Program-made: the position numbers and the translations under genes
The notes under the pieces: model-generated
Seen by the model: the letters and a program-made list of their open reading frames with translations, nothing else
What the model was told of the DNA's origin: nothing
Databases searched by the model: none
Part shown: positions 1 to 10,310 of the stretch, piece after piece
Numbering within the stretch: position 1 is the stretch's first letter
Layout of the letters: each line of letters begins with the position of its first letter
Source: Lepas anatifera
Lineage: Eukaryota; Arthropoda; Thecostraca; Lepadidae
Direction of reading: 5' to 3'
Assembly (NCBI GenBank): GCA_034440635.1
Contig: JAOTON010000320.1
Coordinates: forward strand, 213,910 to 277,909
Length of the DNA stretch: 64,000 bases

Positions 1-178
1 GAGGTGAGGTCACTTGACCTGCACTAGAAATCTGACCTGGGAAGACCCAATCTTATAAAATGTTGGTTAAAGTGGAGGAACTAATCAAGAATCAAGTGTG
101 CCATGTACGGTATTGCATGTCCTTTTATGCCGTCGGAAAACCCCGAGGAAGGATGATTAAACACCAGGGGAGGGTTAA
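1..178 (-). mobile_element. Terminal fragment of a TTAA/AGGTCA element
   Basis: The right-hand end of an element of the same superfamily as those below; its other end lies outside the window. It starts in a stretch with paired AGGTCA-type half-sites, passes a GGAAAACCCCGAGG box matching the conserved box near the single-unit end, and finishes in GGGAGGGTTAA. Its terminal palindrome is degenerate (around GATGATTAAACACC), so family assignment is uncertain (D-like or E-like). Its terminal TTAA at 175-178 is shared with the next element. Confidence 0.6.
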
Positions 179-1372
179 CACCCGCATTGACGGAGGTTGG
201 AGCCACTTTCGCCTTGACGGGGGCGGATACCGCCGCCCCCTAAGATCTCAAGAAACCGCGCTAGGTAGCAAAAAAACGGTAAACGATGTTTCATACCCCA
301 TCCTTTTCTCAATTGAAAATATTTGAACCATTTTTCAGGTCATATTTAAGGTCACTAGAGGTCAAAACATTCCATAATAGCGATAACATGTAACTTAAGT
401 TTTTCGTCCATTACATCTGAACAAATAAAGATAGAGCAAAAATATTTTAACTATATGAATCCTTCCAGCAAGCCGGTTCGAATGATCTATAATATGACAA
501 TGCTCGGTCAGCTTAAGGATTTGACCTGACCAGAGTTCAGGTCAAGGTCAAATTGGACAAAATGCATATCATTAGAACCGCAATGACGAGGCAAATCGAA
601 TGCAGTTAAAATAATCCTTCAGTCTCTATTCATTAATAAGTAATTCAGTTAATTCGAACGGAGTGGAGAGATCATAGTACGTACCTGACCTTAGTTCATC
701 GATATAAAAAATACCGGAATATATTTTAGAGAACTCGGTGGGCCATTATGAGATATGAGTTTCAATTGGATAGTTTACCCTGTTCCGACTCATGCTATCT
801 TAACACGCGCATTGACGAGGGTCTGAGCCACCTTCGCTTTGACGGGGGAAGGGCGGGTACCCGCCCCCCTAAGATCTCGAGAACCACGGTAGGTAGCAAA
901 AAACGATAAACGGCGTCGGGTTGCCCATCCACTTCTCCATCGAAAACATTTGAACCATTTTTTTTCTCAGGTCACATTTAAGGTCACGAGAGGTCAAAAT
1001 ATGCCGTCATAGGGATAACATGTAAATTAAGTTTTTCGGCCATTACATCTGAACAAGTAAAGATAGAGCAAAACGACTGGAACTATATGAATCCTCTCAT
1101 CAAGCCAAATCAAATGATATATAATTTGACCTTGCTAGGTCAGATCAAGGATTTGACCTGACCTGAGGTCATGTTAGGGTCAAATTATATAAAATGTATA
1201 TAATTAGAACTGCAAAGCCGGGGCGAGTCTAGTGCAGCTAAAATGAATGATCTATCACCATCCGTTACTGAGTTATTCCGTAAAAAAACATTTTTCCCGT
1301 GTATTTCCAATGAAGAGGTAATGCCCCGTACCTGACCTTAGGTAATTCATATCAAAAATACCGATGCATATT

Positions 1373-2215
1373 TTAGCACGCGCATGGACGGGGGTCTGAG
1401 CCACCTTAGCATTGACGGGGGCGGGTACCCGCCCCCTAAGATCTCGAGAACCACGGTAGGTAGCGAAAAACGGTAAACGGCGTTGGGCTGCCCATCCACT
1501 TCTCCATCGAAAACATTTGAACCATTTTTTTGTCAGGTCACATTTAAGGTCACGACAGGCCAAAACATGGCCGTCATAGGGATAACAATGTAGATTCAGT
1601 TTTTCGGCCATTACATCTGAACAAGTAAAGATAGAGCAAAACGACTTGGACTATATGAATCCTCTTAGCAAGCTAAATCGAATGATATATAATTCGACCT
1701 TGCTACGTCAAATCAAGGATTTGACCTGACCTGAGGTCAGGTCTGGGTCAAATTATATAAAATGCATATCATTAGAACCGCAAAGCCCAGGCCAGTCTAA
1801 TGCAGCTAAAATAAATGCTCTATCACCATCCGTTACTGAGTTATTCCGTAAAAACCATTTTCCCATCTATTTCCAATGGAGAGGTCATGCCTCGTACCTG
1901 ACCTTAGGTCATCGATATCAAAAATACCGGAACATATGTTAGAGAACTCGGTGGCGCCATTATGTGATATGAGTTTCAATCGGATAAGTTCACCCTGCTC
2001 CGACTTATGCTATCTTAAACTTTTTTAGGTCGGGTCACTTGACCTGTACTGGTGACCTGACCTGAGATGACCTAACCTTAAAATTTTACAGAAGTTGTAA
2101 AAATGATGAGGGAAGAGGTATACCAAGTACAGCGGCGCTACGCGCCGCCGTTTTTCTACTGTATCCGAAAAACCCGAGGGGGCGGGGTACCCGCCCTCGT
2201 CAATGCGCGTGTTAG
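1373..2215 (-). mobile_element. B3: complete B-family element at a TTAG target
   Basis: Complete 843-bp copy, starting TTAGCACGCGCATGGACGG and ending CAATGCGCGTGTTAG. The doubled terminal unit is at the left, with a GCGGGTACCCGC palindrome; the single unit is at the right after the hairpin ending GCGCCGCCG. Flanked by TTAG instead of TTAA, matching the TTAG in the B2 host sequence. Interior contains many TGACCT/AGGTCA half-sites, including the cluster GACCTGACCTGAGGTCAGG. Confidence 0.85.
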
Positions 2216-3125
2216 CACCCGCACTGGAGGGGGTCTGGCACTAACGCGCACTGGAGGGGGGGCCTGGTAGGCCCCCCTAAGATCTCGGAAACTAAGAGGG
2301 TTAGAACAACGCCACTTGGTAGGTGGGTGGGGGCTATGGTGATCTACATGATGACCAATTTTCATTGACCTAGGTCAATATCTTCAAGGTCAAACGAGGT
2401 CGTAAAGGTCAAATATTGGCCATGCTGGTATCGATTGATAAATGCTGTGATTATGCAGGAAAATGGCGGGAATAAGCTAAAGGCGGACAAGGTTCATAGA
2501 GAAGAGGTCTCAAAGAGGCTTCCCCACAACTTTTGGGTCAAGGTCATTCAAGGTCATTGACCTTTAAGGTCACCATATGGTATACTACTTATTATTTACA
2601 CTTTGACTAACCCTGTAGCCACTGTTTGGCGGAAAATGAGGATTGACCTTCCCAATGACCTTTGACCTTGACCTTTGTATTGGGGTACCCTACCGATGCC
2701 GTCATAGCATAATATATGTCAGACAGGGTAACGTCATTTGGCCGGACGCGCAGTGGTCAGTGACCTTGAAAGTGCAGATATGACCTTGACCTGTGGCCTT
2801 TGACCTTGACCTTGACTTTCATGTGAAGTGACCTTGACATATAGTCTCGCTTATATGACGTTATGACGTCACCACTCGGTCTTCAATGCAAGCTAACTGG
2901 TCCGACCGCGCGTTTACGGCGATCTCAAAATGCAGGTCTGACTTTGAAAGCCTATAAGTCAAAAAATTTTCGACCGATTTTCAAAAAGTCTTCACCAATC
3001 GACGCGCTATTAAATTCTGTTAAATGTGGCCAGGTTTCGTTTTTCCACTGCAAGCGGTTCTCCGACCACCTCGGAAAAACAGGTGGGGGGGGCCTCGAGG
3101 CCCCCCTCCTCCAGTGCGCGTGTTA
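2212..3125 (-). mobile_element. C4: C-family element adjoining B3
   Basis: Begins TTAGCACCCGCACTGGAGG and ends CAGTGCGCGTGTTAG; both flanking tetramers are TTAG. It carries the C-family terminal palindrome GGCCTCGAGGCC at the right (single-unit) end and the doubled unit with GGCCTGGTAGGCC at the left. Contains a perfect ecdysone-type inverted repeat AGGTCATTGACCT at 2551-2563 and an everted pair TTGACCTAGGTCAA at 2364-2377. It abuts B3 and shares TTAG 2212-2215 with it. Confidence 0.85.
2551..2563. promoter_or_regulatory. Perfect inverted AGGTCA repeat, 1-bp spacer (EcRE/IR-1 type)
   Basis: AGGTCA-T-TGACCT is the canonical palindromic response element bound by the ecdysone receptor heterodimer in arthropods and by other nuclear receptors elsewhere. 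It lies inside C4, followed at 2566 by a further AGGTCA. Binding is inferred from sequence only. Confidence 0.5.
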
Positions 3126-3604
3126 GAGAACTCGGTGGGGCCACAATGTGATATGAGTTTCAATCGGATAAGTTCACCCTGCTCCGACTTATGCTATCTT
3201 AAACTTTTTTTGAGGTCGGGTCACTTGACCTGTACTGGTGACCTGACCTGAGATGACCTAACCTTAAAACTTTCATAAAAGTTGTAAAATGATGAGGAAA
3301 AAGGTATGCAAAGTACGGGGGAGCTACGTGCCGCCGTTGTTCTGCTATCTCCGAAAAACCCGACGGGGGGCCGGTACAGCCCCCGTCAAAGCGCGTGTTA
3401 AACTTTTCGTGGTCAGGTCACTTGACCTGTACTAGGGACCTGACCTGAGATGATCTAACCTTAAAATTTGTTTAAAAAACGTCGGAAAAATGATGAGAAA
3501 AATCATGCCAAGTACGATGGTGCCCACTTGCCGCCGACTAACCTTATCCTTAAAAAGCCATAATGGGGCGGATACCCGCCCCCTCCCGTCCATGTGCGTG
3601 TTAA

Positions 3605-3932
3605 ATGTTACTAAATATTTGGTTCATTAGCTATGTTTGGGCAGAAATAAGGCCAAATTAGGTATTTAAAAAATGTGCCACAGTAACACATGCCTGCATT
3701 GCCATGTTGATGGGCCACATTGACCTAGACTTGGGCTCATTGTCTATGTTTGGATTTTGGATTGACATAATTATTTAGGCTTTGCTATTCGTTGGAAATT
3801 ACAGTACTATATACAGATATGTGGAGAAAGTTATAATATCTCAGAATTGATCTCCTACTATAAACAGGGCAAGCGCTAAAACACGCCTAAACATATCTAC
3901 AAATACTTAAAAAAACTCATCTATTCCGGCAG
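3605..3932. other. AT-rich non-coding stretch, possible intron end
   Basis: No gene or repeat recognised. Immediately precedes the receptor-like exon and ends in TTCCGGCAG, a plausible splice acceptor, so it may be the 3' part of an intron. Confidence 0.4.
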
Positions 3933-4202
3933 CTGGTGTCGCTGAGCATCATTCTGGACATTTTGGCCTCCATCTTCCGCATCTACCAGCGCTGGCACCC
4001 ACTGCCGTTCATCGCCAGCATTGTGCACCTGGTCCGGTTGGGGTGCACCATCTTCGAGGGCACGTCATACGGCCTCATGAACCGAAGTCTCCGCGAGTCC
4101 TACCTGGAGATATTCGGCTTCAGGAGGCACCGCAGGAGGATTCGCCCGTCGAGGTGCAGCGTTGAATGTGGCACCTTGTTTGAATCCAGAAACTTAGTGT
4201 GA
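3933..4202 (+). CDS. Putative terminal exon of a class A G-protein-coupled receptor
   Basis: An open frame of about 90 codons, LVSLSIILDI... to a TGA at 4200-4202. It contains a hydrophobic stretch (about residues 26-45) followed by YGLMNRSLRESYLEIF and then a basic FRRHRRR tail. That resembles the end of transmembrane helix 7, amphipathic helix 8 and the start of the cytoplasmic tail of rhodopsin-family receptors. The usual NPxxY is not present; the equivalent region reads EGTSY, so the family match is weak. Codons are markedly GC-rich at the third position against AT-rich flanks, which supports real coding. CAG at 3930-3932 is a good splice acceptor and the frame needs no local ATG, so upstream exons should lie to the left, beyond the transposon nest or outside the window. 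Ligand cannot be guessed. A pseudogene exon is the main alternative. Confidence 0.5.
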   Translation: MVSLSIILDILASIFRIYQRWHPLPFIASIVHLVRLGCTIFEGTSYGLMNRSLRESYLEIFGFRRHRRRIRPSRCSVECGTLFESRNLV

Positions 4203-6246
4203 TTAGGGATATTTGTAACCGAAAATCATGAAAAGGATGATTTCTTTGAAGAATGTACAATAAGCTTCAATATTTAAATTTTTAAAATTATCCACCAGGG
4301 TGAAAATAAACCTCTGCCTGTGGATGTCATCATGATCAGGCAATTACTACCATATTTAATAGGCTTCAAGGACTTCAATTGGCTGACTACTCACTGTGAC
4401 GTCAGTGCTGTCGTCACACCAACAGAAGACAACTGTGGCCGCCTGGCTGGGGTACATTTGGGCAAGATACCCAAAGGCCAAGAATCTCGCCAACTCGCCC
4501 ACGCTCGTGTGTAGCCAAATGAGGTTCAAGGACCAGAACTTAGGTAACCAATCACGGAGAATTGACAGAGATCAAGAATTGCACTCAACAGCACAAAACA
4601 AGTATTTCCACGATCTTACCGCCACGTAAAAAGAACGATCCATAATATGCAATGGTACCTCGACTGATTTATAGGTACCATTATAACTTTAGTGACAGAC
4701 GATACAAATTAGTGGCAAATAATTTATCCTTACTCACTCGCCTTATTTCACAGCTAAGTTAGAGATGGTTAGGTAACCACATCGGCAACGAAATTGACCC
4801 ATATAAAGCCATGAGAAAAAGGTACTCTAAATTGCGATGCCATGAGAACGGTAATATTCATTCTCTTATATGAATTTGACTATTTATTTTGAGCAGAAAG
4901 AGAAAACTTTAGAGTCTATATCAGAATTCATAGTGAAATTACTCTGCATAAGATAGAAACTCCACTGCTTACGTTTTACTTGAGGACTCGTTTTACGGAA
5001 TTAGAGATGGTCTGGTAGCCAGGCCGGCAACGGAAATTACGATTAGGGACCACCAGGTAGCCACTTGGGTAGCCACGAAGTTTTGCGTTTCTGGCGCGCA
5101 AGTAGCGAGAAAAAAACAGTCAGAGAAATACGTGTAGAAGTTTCTGTGTGGGTATCTTACTATGAGGCTGTTGATTTTGACCTAAATCAAAATAGGAGGT
5201 TTTGTTGCCAGTGGTAAACCCACTACCAATTCTTATATATTATGCCGCAGCCAGAGAAACGTAGGAAAAAGTGAAGTCTGCCAGATCTCAAAAGCCCAGG
5301 AGAGTAGTGTGATTTGAGGGTGTCAATTACAGCACACATTTTAATCATGTGCATGCGAGATATCCAAACTGTAGACCTGTGGAGATGAGAGTTGCAAGTT
5401 CTGGCTTTGCACCTAAAAAATTATATGCTATTTGGTGCCCATGAAGTCAGGTAAACTGCACGTAGGTTTCTTTGGTGCCTACCTATGTCAATTTTATCAA
5501 ATCAAGCTTAGCAAATTTGTGATGATTCCAGAAATGTTTCCATTGAGCAGGTGAATGTGGTGATGCCTATTGATCTGCTTCAATCTTTCTAGGATTTGCT
5601 GGATGATGGTTGTGGTATTAGGAGGTACTTGTCCTCTGGCTGAGTACCTATATTTGGTTGCAGGCATTGGAGATATTCAAATTATATGTATTCTTTTAAC
5701 AAAATGTTAATTACATGTATCCTTCAAATAGCTTAAGTTTCAGCATAGTGGCTGCTACAGTCAAATGGTGGTTGTCTGCTGTCTTAGCAATGATGATCTA
5801 AGCAATAATTTATCATAGTAAGCAGTTGCAATAAGGGTACTAGACTCTGACGGCACATATTACATGCCGTATTTTCATGCAGTATGCTGTATTTTTTCAT
5901 GTCTTTGTGTATTAGGTGTTTGATAACATTTTTACTGATTAATATGCGCAGCTAATGGACACATGCTTGTATTACACAACATACAACTTGTAATCACGGC
6001 ACATATGCTTAAAATTTCGTTGTTTGGTACTAAGAGTATGCTATATGTAATTCATTAGTCTCCAAATCACTGTAAATTTAATTCCTTTCATACTTCCGCT
6101 TTTTGAGAGTAAATTTTCACTCACTAAGACATTTTCTGGGATCAATTTAAAGCCTCAGTTCACGCAAAAGCTTATTTCACTTCAGGTAGCCATGTTGGTC
6201 GCATCAAGGATATGTGGGTAGCCAACCTGACATGTTCTTGACCTCT
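4203..6246. other. AT-rich intergenic DNA
   Basis: No convincing gene. Contains a diverged short duplication: TTAGAGATGGT...GGCAACG... at about 4757-4795 and again at about 5000-5040, with several later GTAGCCA-containing repeats (5050-5080, 6186-6225). Otherwise no recognisable feature. Confidence 0.4.
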
Positions 6247-6562
6247 GAAGATACCTTTACTTAAAGATACGTTCAAGAGGGATTCCTCGACGCCCGAGTG
6301 ACGTCACAGGGGGTGGAGGAATTCCTTCATCATTGAGTCGTGTGTTAAACTGCTGGTAATGGCACTTCCCACTGACGAATTTTTTGAGAATACACAGTAA
6401 TCAAGTTTATCCCAAATGCAATGCAAAATCATTTAATTATCCATTATGGGCCTCTTTTTTGCAAGCATTTTTATATTTAATCATTTAATTTTCCCATGTT
6501 ATATGCTACAAGGTGTGACGTCACACCCGGTGTCTGCGCCTGCTGTTGGAGTGGGGCTGACA
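6247..6562 (+). repeat. Dispersed repeat F, copy 1
   Basis: About 315 bp related, in inverted orientation, to 39298-39618. Shared landmarks: GATACCTTTACTTAAAG at the start, CGCCCGAGTGACGT, then AAGTTTATC and ATATGCTACAAGGTGTGA in the middle, and TTGGAGTGGGGCTGAC at the end. Boundaries are set by the better-defined second copy. No protein coding and no poly(A) tail; class (SINE or MITE) unresolved. Confidence 0.5.
6512..6527. promoter_or_regulatory. 16-bp perfect palindrome with CRE core
   Basis: GGTGTGACGTCACACC is a perfect palindrome containing the full cAMP-response element TGACGTCA. It is inside repeat F. A second GTGACGTCAC occurs at 6299-6308. Function not shown. Confidence 0.35.
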
Positions 6563-6669
6563 TTTGGGTACATTTCAGGTCGGCTTTTAGCTTTTCTTCA
6601 AGGAAGTTTTGAGTTGCAAGACAAATGATATATTGTATAACGGGTTTTCCGGCATGCATTACAACATGG

Positions 6670-6757
6670 CTATCTCAATTAAAATATCATTATAAAGGTA
6701 CCACATTCCCTTCAAAGGGAGTGTCCCACTTTTATAATGGGTTTCGAATTGAGATAG
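6670..6757. other. 88-nt imperfect hairpin (miRNA-precursor-like or tiny foldback element)
   Basis: The arms CTATCTCAATT (6670-6680) and AATTGAGATAG (6747-6757) pair perfectly. Pairing continues inward (CATTATAAA with TTTATAATG, TCCCTT with AGGGA) to a loop of about 3 nt at 6714-6716. Roughly four fifths of stem positions pair. Size and shape fit a pre-miRNA, but an 88-bp foldback transposon is equally possible; strand cannot be decided. Confidence 0.45.
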
Positions 6758-7714
6758 GGGTTTTGTAGGGCGCGTTGAGAAACCACTATTGGCATATTCA
6801 TTTTCCCCCAAAGTTTTCAGTATACATTTTCCGCCAGGTTTAAAGTTCAAAGTAAAAGTTCTTATTACCTTGCTCCAATCCCTGAAAGAATATCTTCAAT
6901 ATGGTTGCAGAAATCTGATTGATCGTAGGCCCTAATCCTCGCCCATTGGCTGCAAATACCGTGCTATCGACTGAGACAGCATGCAACTGCCTGTTGACCG
7001 AAAATCGCGGTGGAGTTAACGTCCAATGCTGAGCGCGACTGGGCCGAAATGCACCCAATGGGCCCCAACACACATCACATCCTTCCTCCCCCGAACTTAC
7101 CAAAACAAGTATCAATTGACATCAAGCCTATGCACCATCTTTCAACCGCTGAATAAACACGGCCGACGTAACGACATCTGTCGTTCAATTTTGACACCAG
7201 TGCTTCTTATTACTACTGCACGTGGTTTTGTCATGCGGAAAGGCTGTGAATGGGCGCCCCCCCTCCTAGCCTTTACAATGAGTCTATTATAAATATTTGG
7301 GATCTCACTGATAATTAAAACTTTTATTTTGATGACGCTTCTCATTGTTAGAAAAGAGGGTATATTTATGGTTTTAACGTATAAAAGTGGGGGAAAAGTC
7401 ATGTTTCCTGGCTTTCAGACCTTTTTTTTCTTTTTAAATTGTTAGTTTCAGAAGAAAAAATATTCATTCCCTTTAAATGGACTAATTCTACCAACTGTCC
7501 CATTAAGCATTTTAGCTGAGGAAGAATCAAAGTGAATATATCTGACATTAGTTTTTTATCTTGTCAGGGTCATTGTTTCGCTAAGAACATAGATACTTGA
7601 TGCCAGCAAGATAATTAGGATATTTAGTTGCTTGATATCTAAATTAACGGGACACCTCCCTAATCTGCATGTTCTTGGAGCATAGGTATTATATGCAACC
7701 AAATTCAGAGGTGG

Positions 7715-7722
7715 CATTTAAC
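7715..7722. repeat. Left 8-bp target duplication (CATTTAAC) of the 12.6-kb element
   Basis: Identical to 20316-20323 and abutting the CAGGGGCGCAA inverted terminus on each side. Confidence 0.8.
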
Positions 7723-7739
7723 CAGGGGCGCAACTTTAT

Positions 7740-7835
7740 GTTTTCGATTGGGGGCACCCGGCTCGAAAGGGGGCCCGTACATGATGGGGGCCCGTACATG
7801 ATGGGGGGCCCTTACATGATGGGGGGCTCGTATTT
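7740..7835 (+). repeat. Short GGGGGCCC repeat cluster at the left end of the hAT-like element
   Basis: Three tandem units of about 19-20 bp with the core GGGGGCCCGTACATGAT, within 100 bp of the terminus. They have the same GGGGGCCC core as the large arrays at the other end of the element. Confidence 0.7.
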
Positions 7836-8810
7836 TTTAATGAAAATGTGACCGAAAAAACGTATTTTCGACCGTTTGTTGTCGAAGACTGACTGCAAAG
7901 GTTAAATAACAATTTCGTCACTGTTCCTGATTTGCACTATTTAGCCTAAAAAGTAGACAGAAGACCCAATCTTTTGAACGAGCTGCCAAACTATGTAAGG
8001 ATATTGGACAAGTAGGTGTCTACTTACCTTCTTTGTCGTCCACGCGGATGCTCTCCTCCGGAGGTACAACGGGATCAGCCCCGGACGACGCAGGAGGGAT
8101 GGATGCTGGAGGGTCTTTTAGCAAACGGGATCCAGCTGGTGGCTTGGCCGAGGAAGGCAATGATCAGGAAAAGAAGGATTGGAATTAAAACCTTACTTTA
8201 CCGTGTTGCTGGAAACTATACACATTGCTTTTTTCCGAGTTAGTTTTAAATTGGGGTTTTAATTTTTGCGGTCGATAAATGAACGTAGCTTGCAAAGTAC
8301 CAAAAATAGTAGTGATATGAACTACTTTAAGTGGACGCGTACGTTGCTAGAGATTAAATGCAAATATGATCGGGGTCATTTTGTAACTGTTTCCAAAATA
8401 AGCAAGACGATTCTAGATTCATAGGTTACCTGAAAAAAGAACAAAGTTTAGGTAGTTTTGCCAGAGCAGCCCCTCGGTATTGAATGTTCTTTGTTTTACG
8501 CTTTTGTGCACCCGACTTATGTTTATACTGTCCAACCATTTTAACATTTACACCTGGAACAAAATTGCATTATCGCGAATAATTTGATACAAATGAAAGG
8601 TAGAGGTCGAAGTACGAAATTCCTTTATCAGCGGGGAAATCGAACCTACTGATATTTATTTTACATGATCAAGACACCTTTTTCTGATCCATTCACCTTG
8701 CCAGTTCATGACATTTTACAACACTGGGTACTGGTCAAGGGGTACTATGAATAGGTGGTACTGCCTATTTCCCTTTACAATCCTCATATAGGATCAGTAC
8801 AAAAGGAATG
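7836..8810. other. Unique interior of the hAT-like element
   Basis: No gene or repeat recognised. Scattered short open frames show no domain or coding bias. Confidence 0.4.
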
Positions 8811-10310
8811 GGGGGCCTGACATTTCTCACGCCCCATCATTTTTCCCCGAATGTTCCAGGAGGCATGGGACCGGCCGCACGTTGCCCGGGAAAACCACAG
8901 GGGGCCCGCAAGCATGGCAGGGGACCGGTTTCGGCAACAGGGAGCACGGATATACCATCTGGGGCACGAAACTGCTAACAAATAAGGAACTCCTGCAAAT
9001 ACGCGACTAACACAACAGCTTCAGTTTCTGCACTATATTCTTAGACCACAAGGGGCCCAGACAGACCACAGAGGGCCTGAATACACCAAAGGGGCCGGGC
9101 AGACCACAGGAACCCAGAAAACCATAGGACGCCGGTATGCCCACAAGGGGCCCGAGCAGACCACACACAGCCAGCAATTTGGCTGGACTCTGCCAGATAT
9201 ATGCTGGGCTCTGACTGGGCAGAGCCCGCGTACATGGGCTCAGCCCAGGTCCGGCTCCGCTGCGCCTGGGCAGAGCCCATGGTCAAACAAGACCGGGCTC
9301 TACCGCTCGGGCAAGTTGTCATCTCCCGACCTAATGTCGGGCTCAGCCCGAGTCTATGTGGCTCAGCTATGAGTCTTAGGGCTCGGGCAGGGCCCGGCCC
9401 AGCCCGCTCTGGGCCCGGTCGGAATTGCTGGCTGGGCAGCGGGCCCGGGCAGACCACACGGGGCCTGGATATATAAAAGGACCAGGGCAGACCACAGGGA
9501 CCCGAGCAGAACACAGGGGCTGGGATAACCACAGAGGGGCCCCAGTCTGGAAAGTATGGCAGCAGACCCGACGAGTCCGCACCAGCCTTGTAGATTTTTC
9601 GCACCACCAGCAGCCTAAAATTCACACCAAGCATTGGTGAGAAATTTCACTGACCCGGAAATTTCGATGTTTTTACCAGTTTCTCCCTTCTCAGACCTCC
9701 GTGGGTGTTTGATTTGAGCTCCCTCGCACCATACAGCAAAAGTGGGCATTTGTTTGCTCCAAAGTTCGAACCACCTGAAGGGTGTCCGCACCACAAGATC
9801 TCGCCAAAAGTGCCATACTTTGCAGACTGGGAGGGGCCCGGGCAAACCACAGAAGGCCCGCGCAGACAAAAAGGGGCCCGAACGGACATCTTATTAGTTA
9901 GTTAAGGACTTTTTATAAGGCCTCCTCCTGTGTCTTCCTAACTATTCAGTCATTTTTTCAGTGTCAACTTCCTCGCACCAGGCTTGCAAATTCGCACCAG
10001 GCTGATAAAATTCGCACCACTCGCTCCTGTCTCCAAGGGCACTCGCACCGACGAGATCTCGTCGAAAATGCCACACTTCGCACACTGTGGCCCGGGCAGA
10101 CCACAGGGGCCCAGGATACCACAGGGGCCCGCATGGCAAGCATGGCAGAGGCTGGTTGCAGTTACACGAACCGCATCCATGGCAGGCCCGTCTGCATCCA
10201 CAGGGTATTAACTACTGGGAGTAGGGACCCGGCTGCAGCCACCAGGGGGCGGGGCGAATGGGGTGGCCACCAGGGGGGGGACGAATGGGGCAGCCACCCC
10301 TTAAACCCAA
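8811..10310 (+). repeat. Degenerate GGGGCCCG/GACCACAGG minisatellite with embedded 250-bp duplication
   Basis: Diverged units with the core GGGCCCGGGCAGACCACAGG recur at 8820-8960, 9040-9190, 9430-9540, 9830-9890 and 10085-10140. A segment rich in GGGCTC/GAGCCC lies at 9200-9420. Two diverged copies of a TCGCACCA-rich segment (about 9690-9835 and 9960-10090) share CACCA...AGATCTCG...AAATGCCA and each run into a GGCCCGGGCA unit. Open frames here follow the repeat and are not genes. Confidence 0.65.

Larger units (their letters stand above)
800..3401 (-). mobile_element. B2: B-family element inserted in B1, itself interrupted
   Basis: Inserted into the TTAA of B1 and present as 800-1376 plus 3122-3401. 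It breaks at ATATTTTAG (TTAG at 1373-1376) and resumes at TTAGAGAACTCGG (3122). Intact copies have ATTTTAGAGAACTCGG uninterrupted. Terminal palindromes of the GGGTACCC type are present at both ends (degenerate at the right: GGCCGGTACAGCC). Joined length about 0.85 kb. Confidence 0.85.
175..3604 (-). mobile_element. B1: outer host element of a four-element nest
   Basis: A B-family element split into 175-803 and 3398-3604. The left end is TTAACACCCGCATTGACGG with the doubled terminal unit; the right end is CCATGTGCGTGTTAA. Internal sequence breaks off at CATGCTATC/TTAA (800-803) and resumes at TTAA/ACTTTTCGTGGTCAGG (3398). Other B copies read straight through this join (GCTATCTTAAACTTT), so the intervening DNA is an insertion with a TTAA duplication. 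Joined length is about 0.83 kb, close to intact B copies. No coding potential; short ORFs here recur in every copy and are not genes. Confidence 0.85.
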
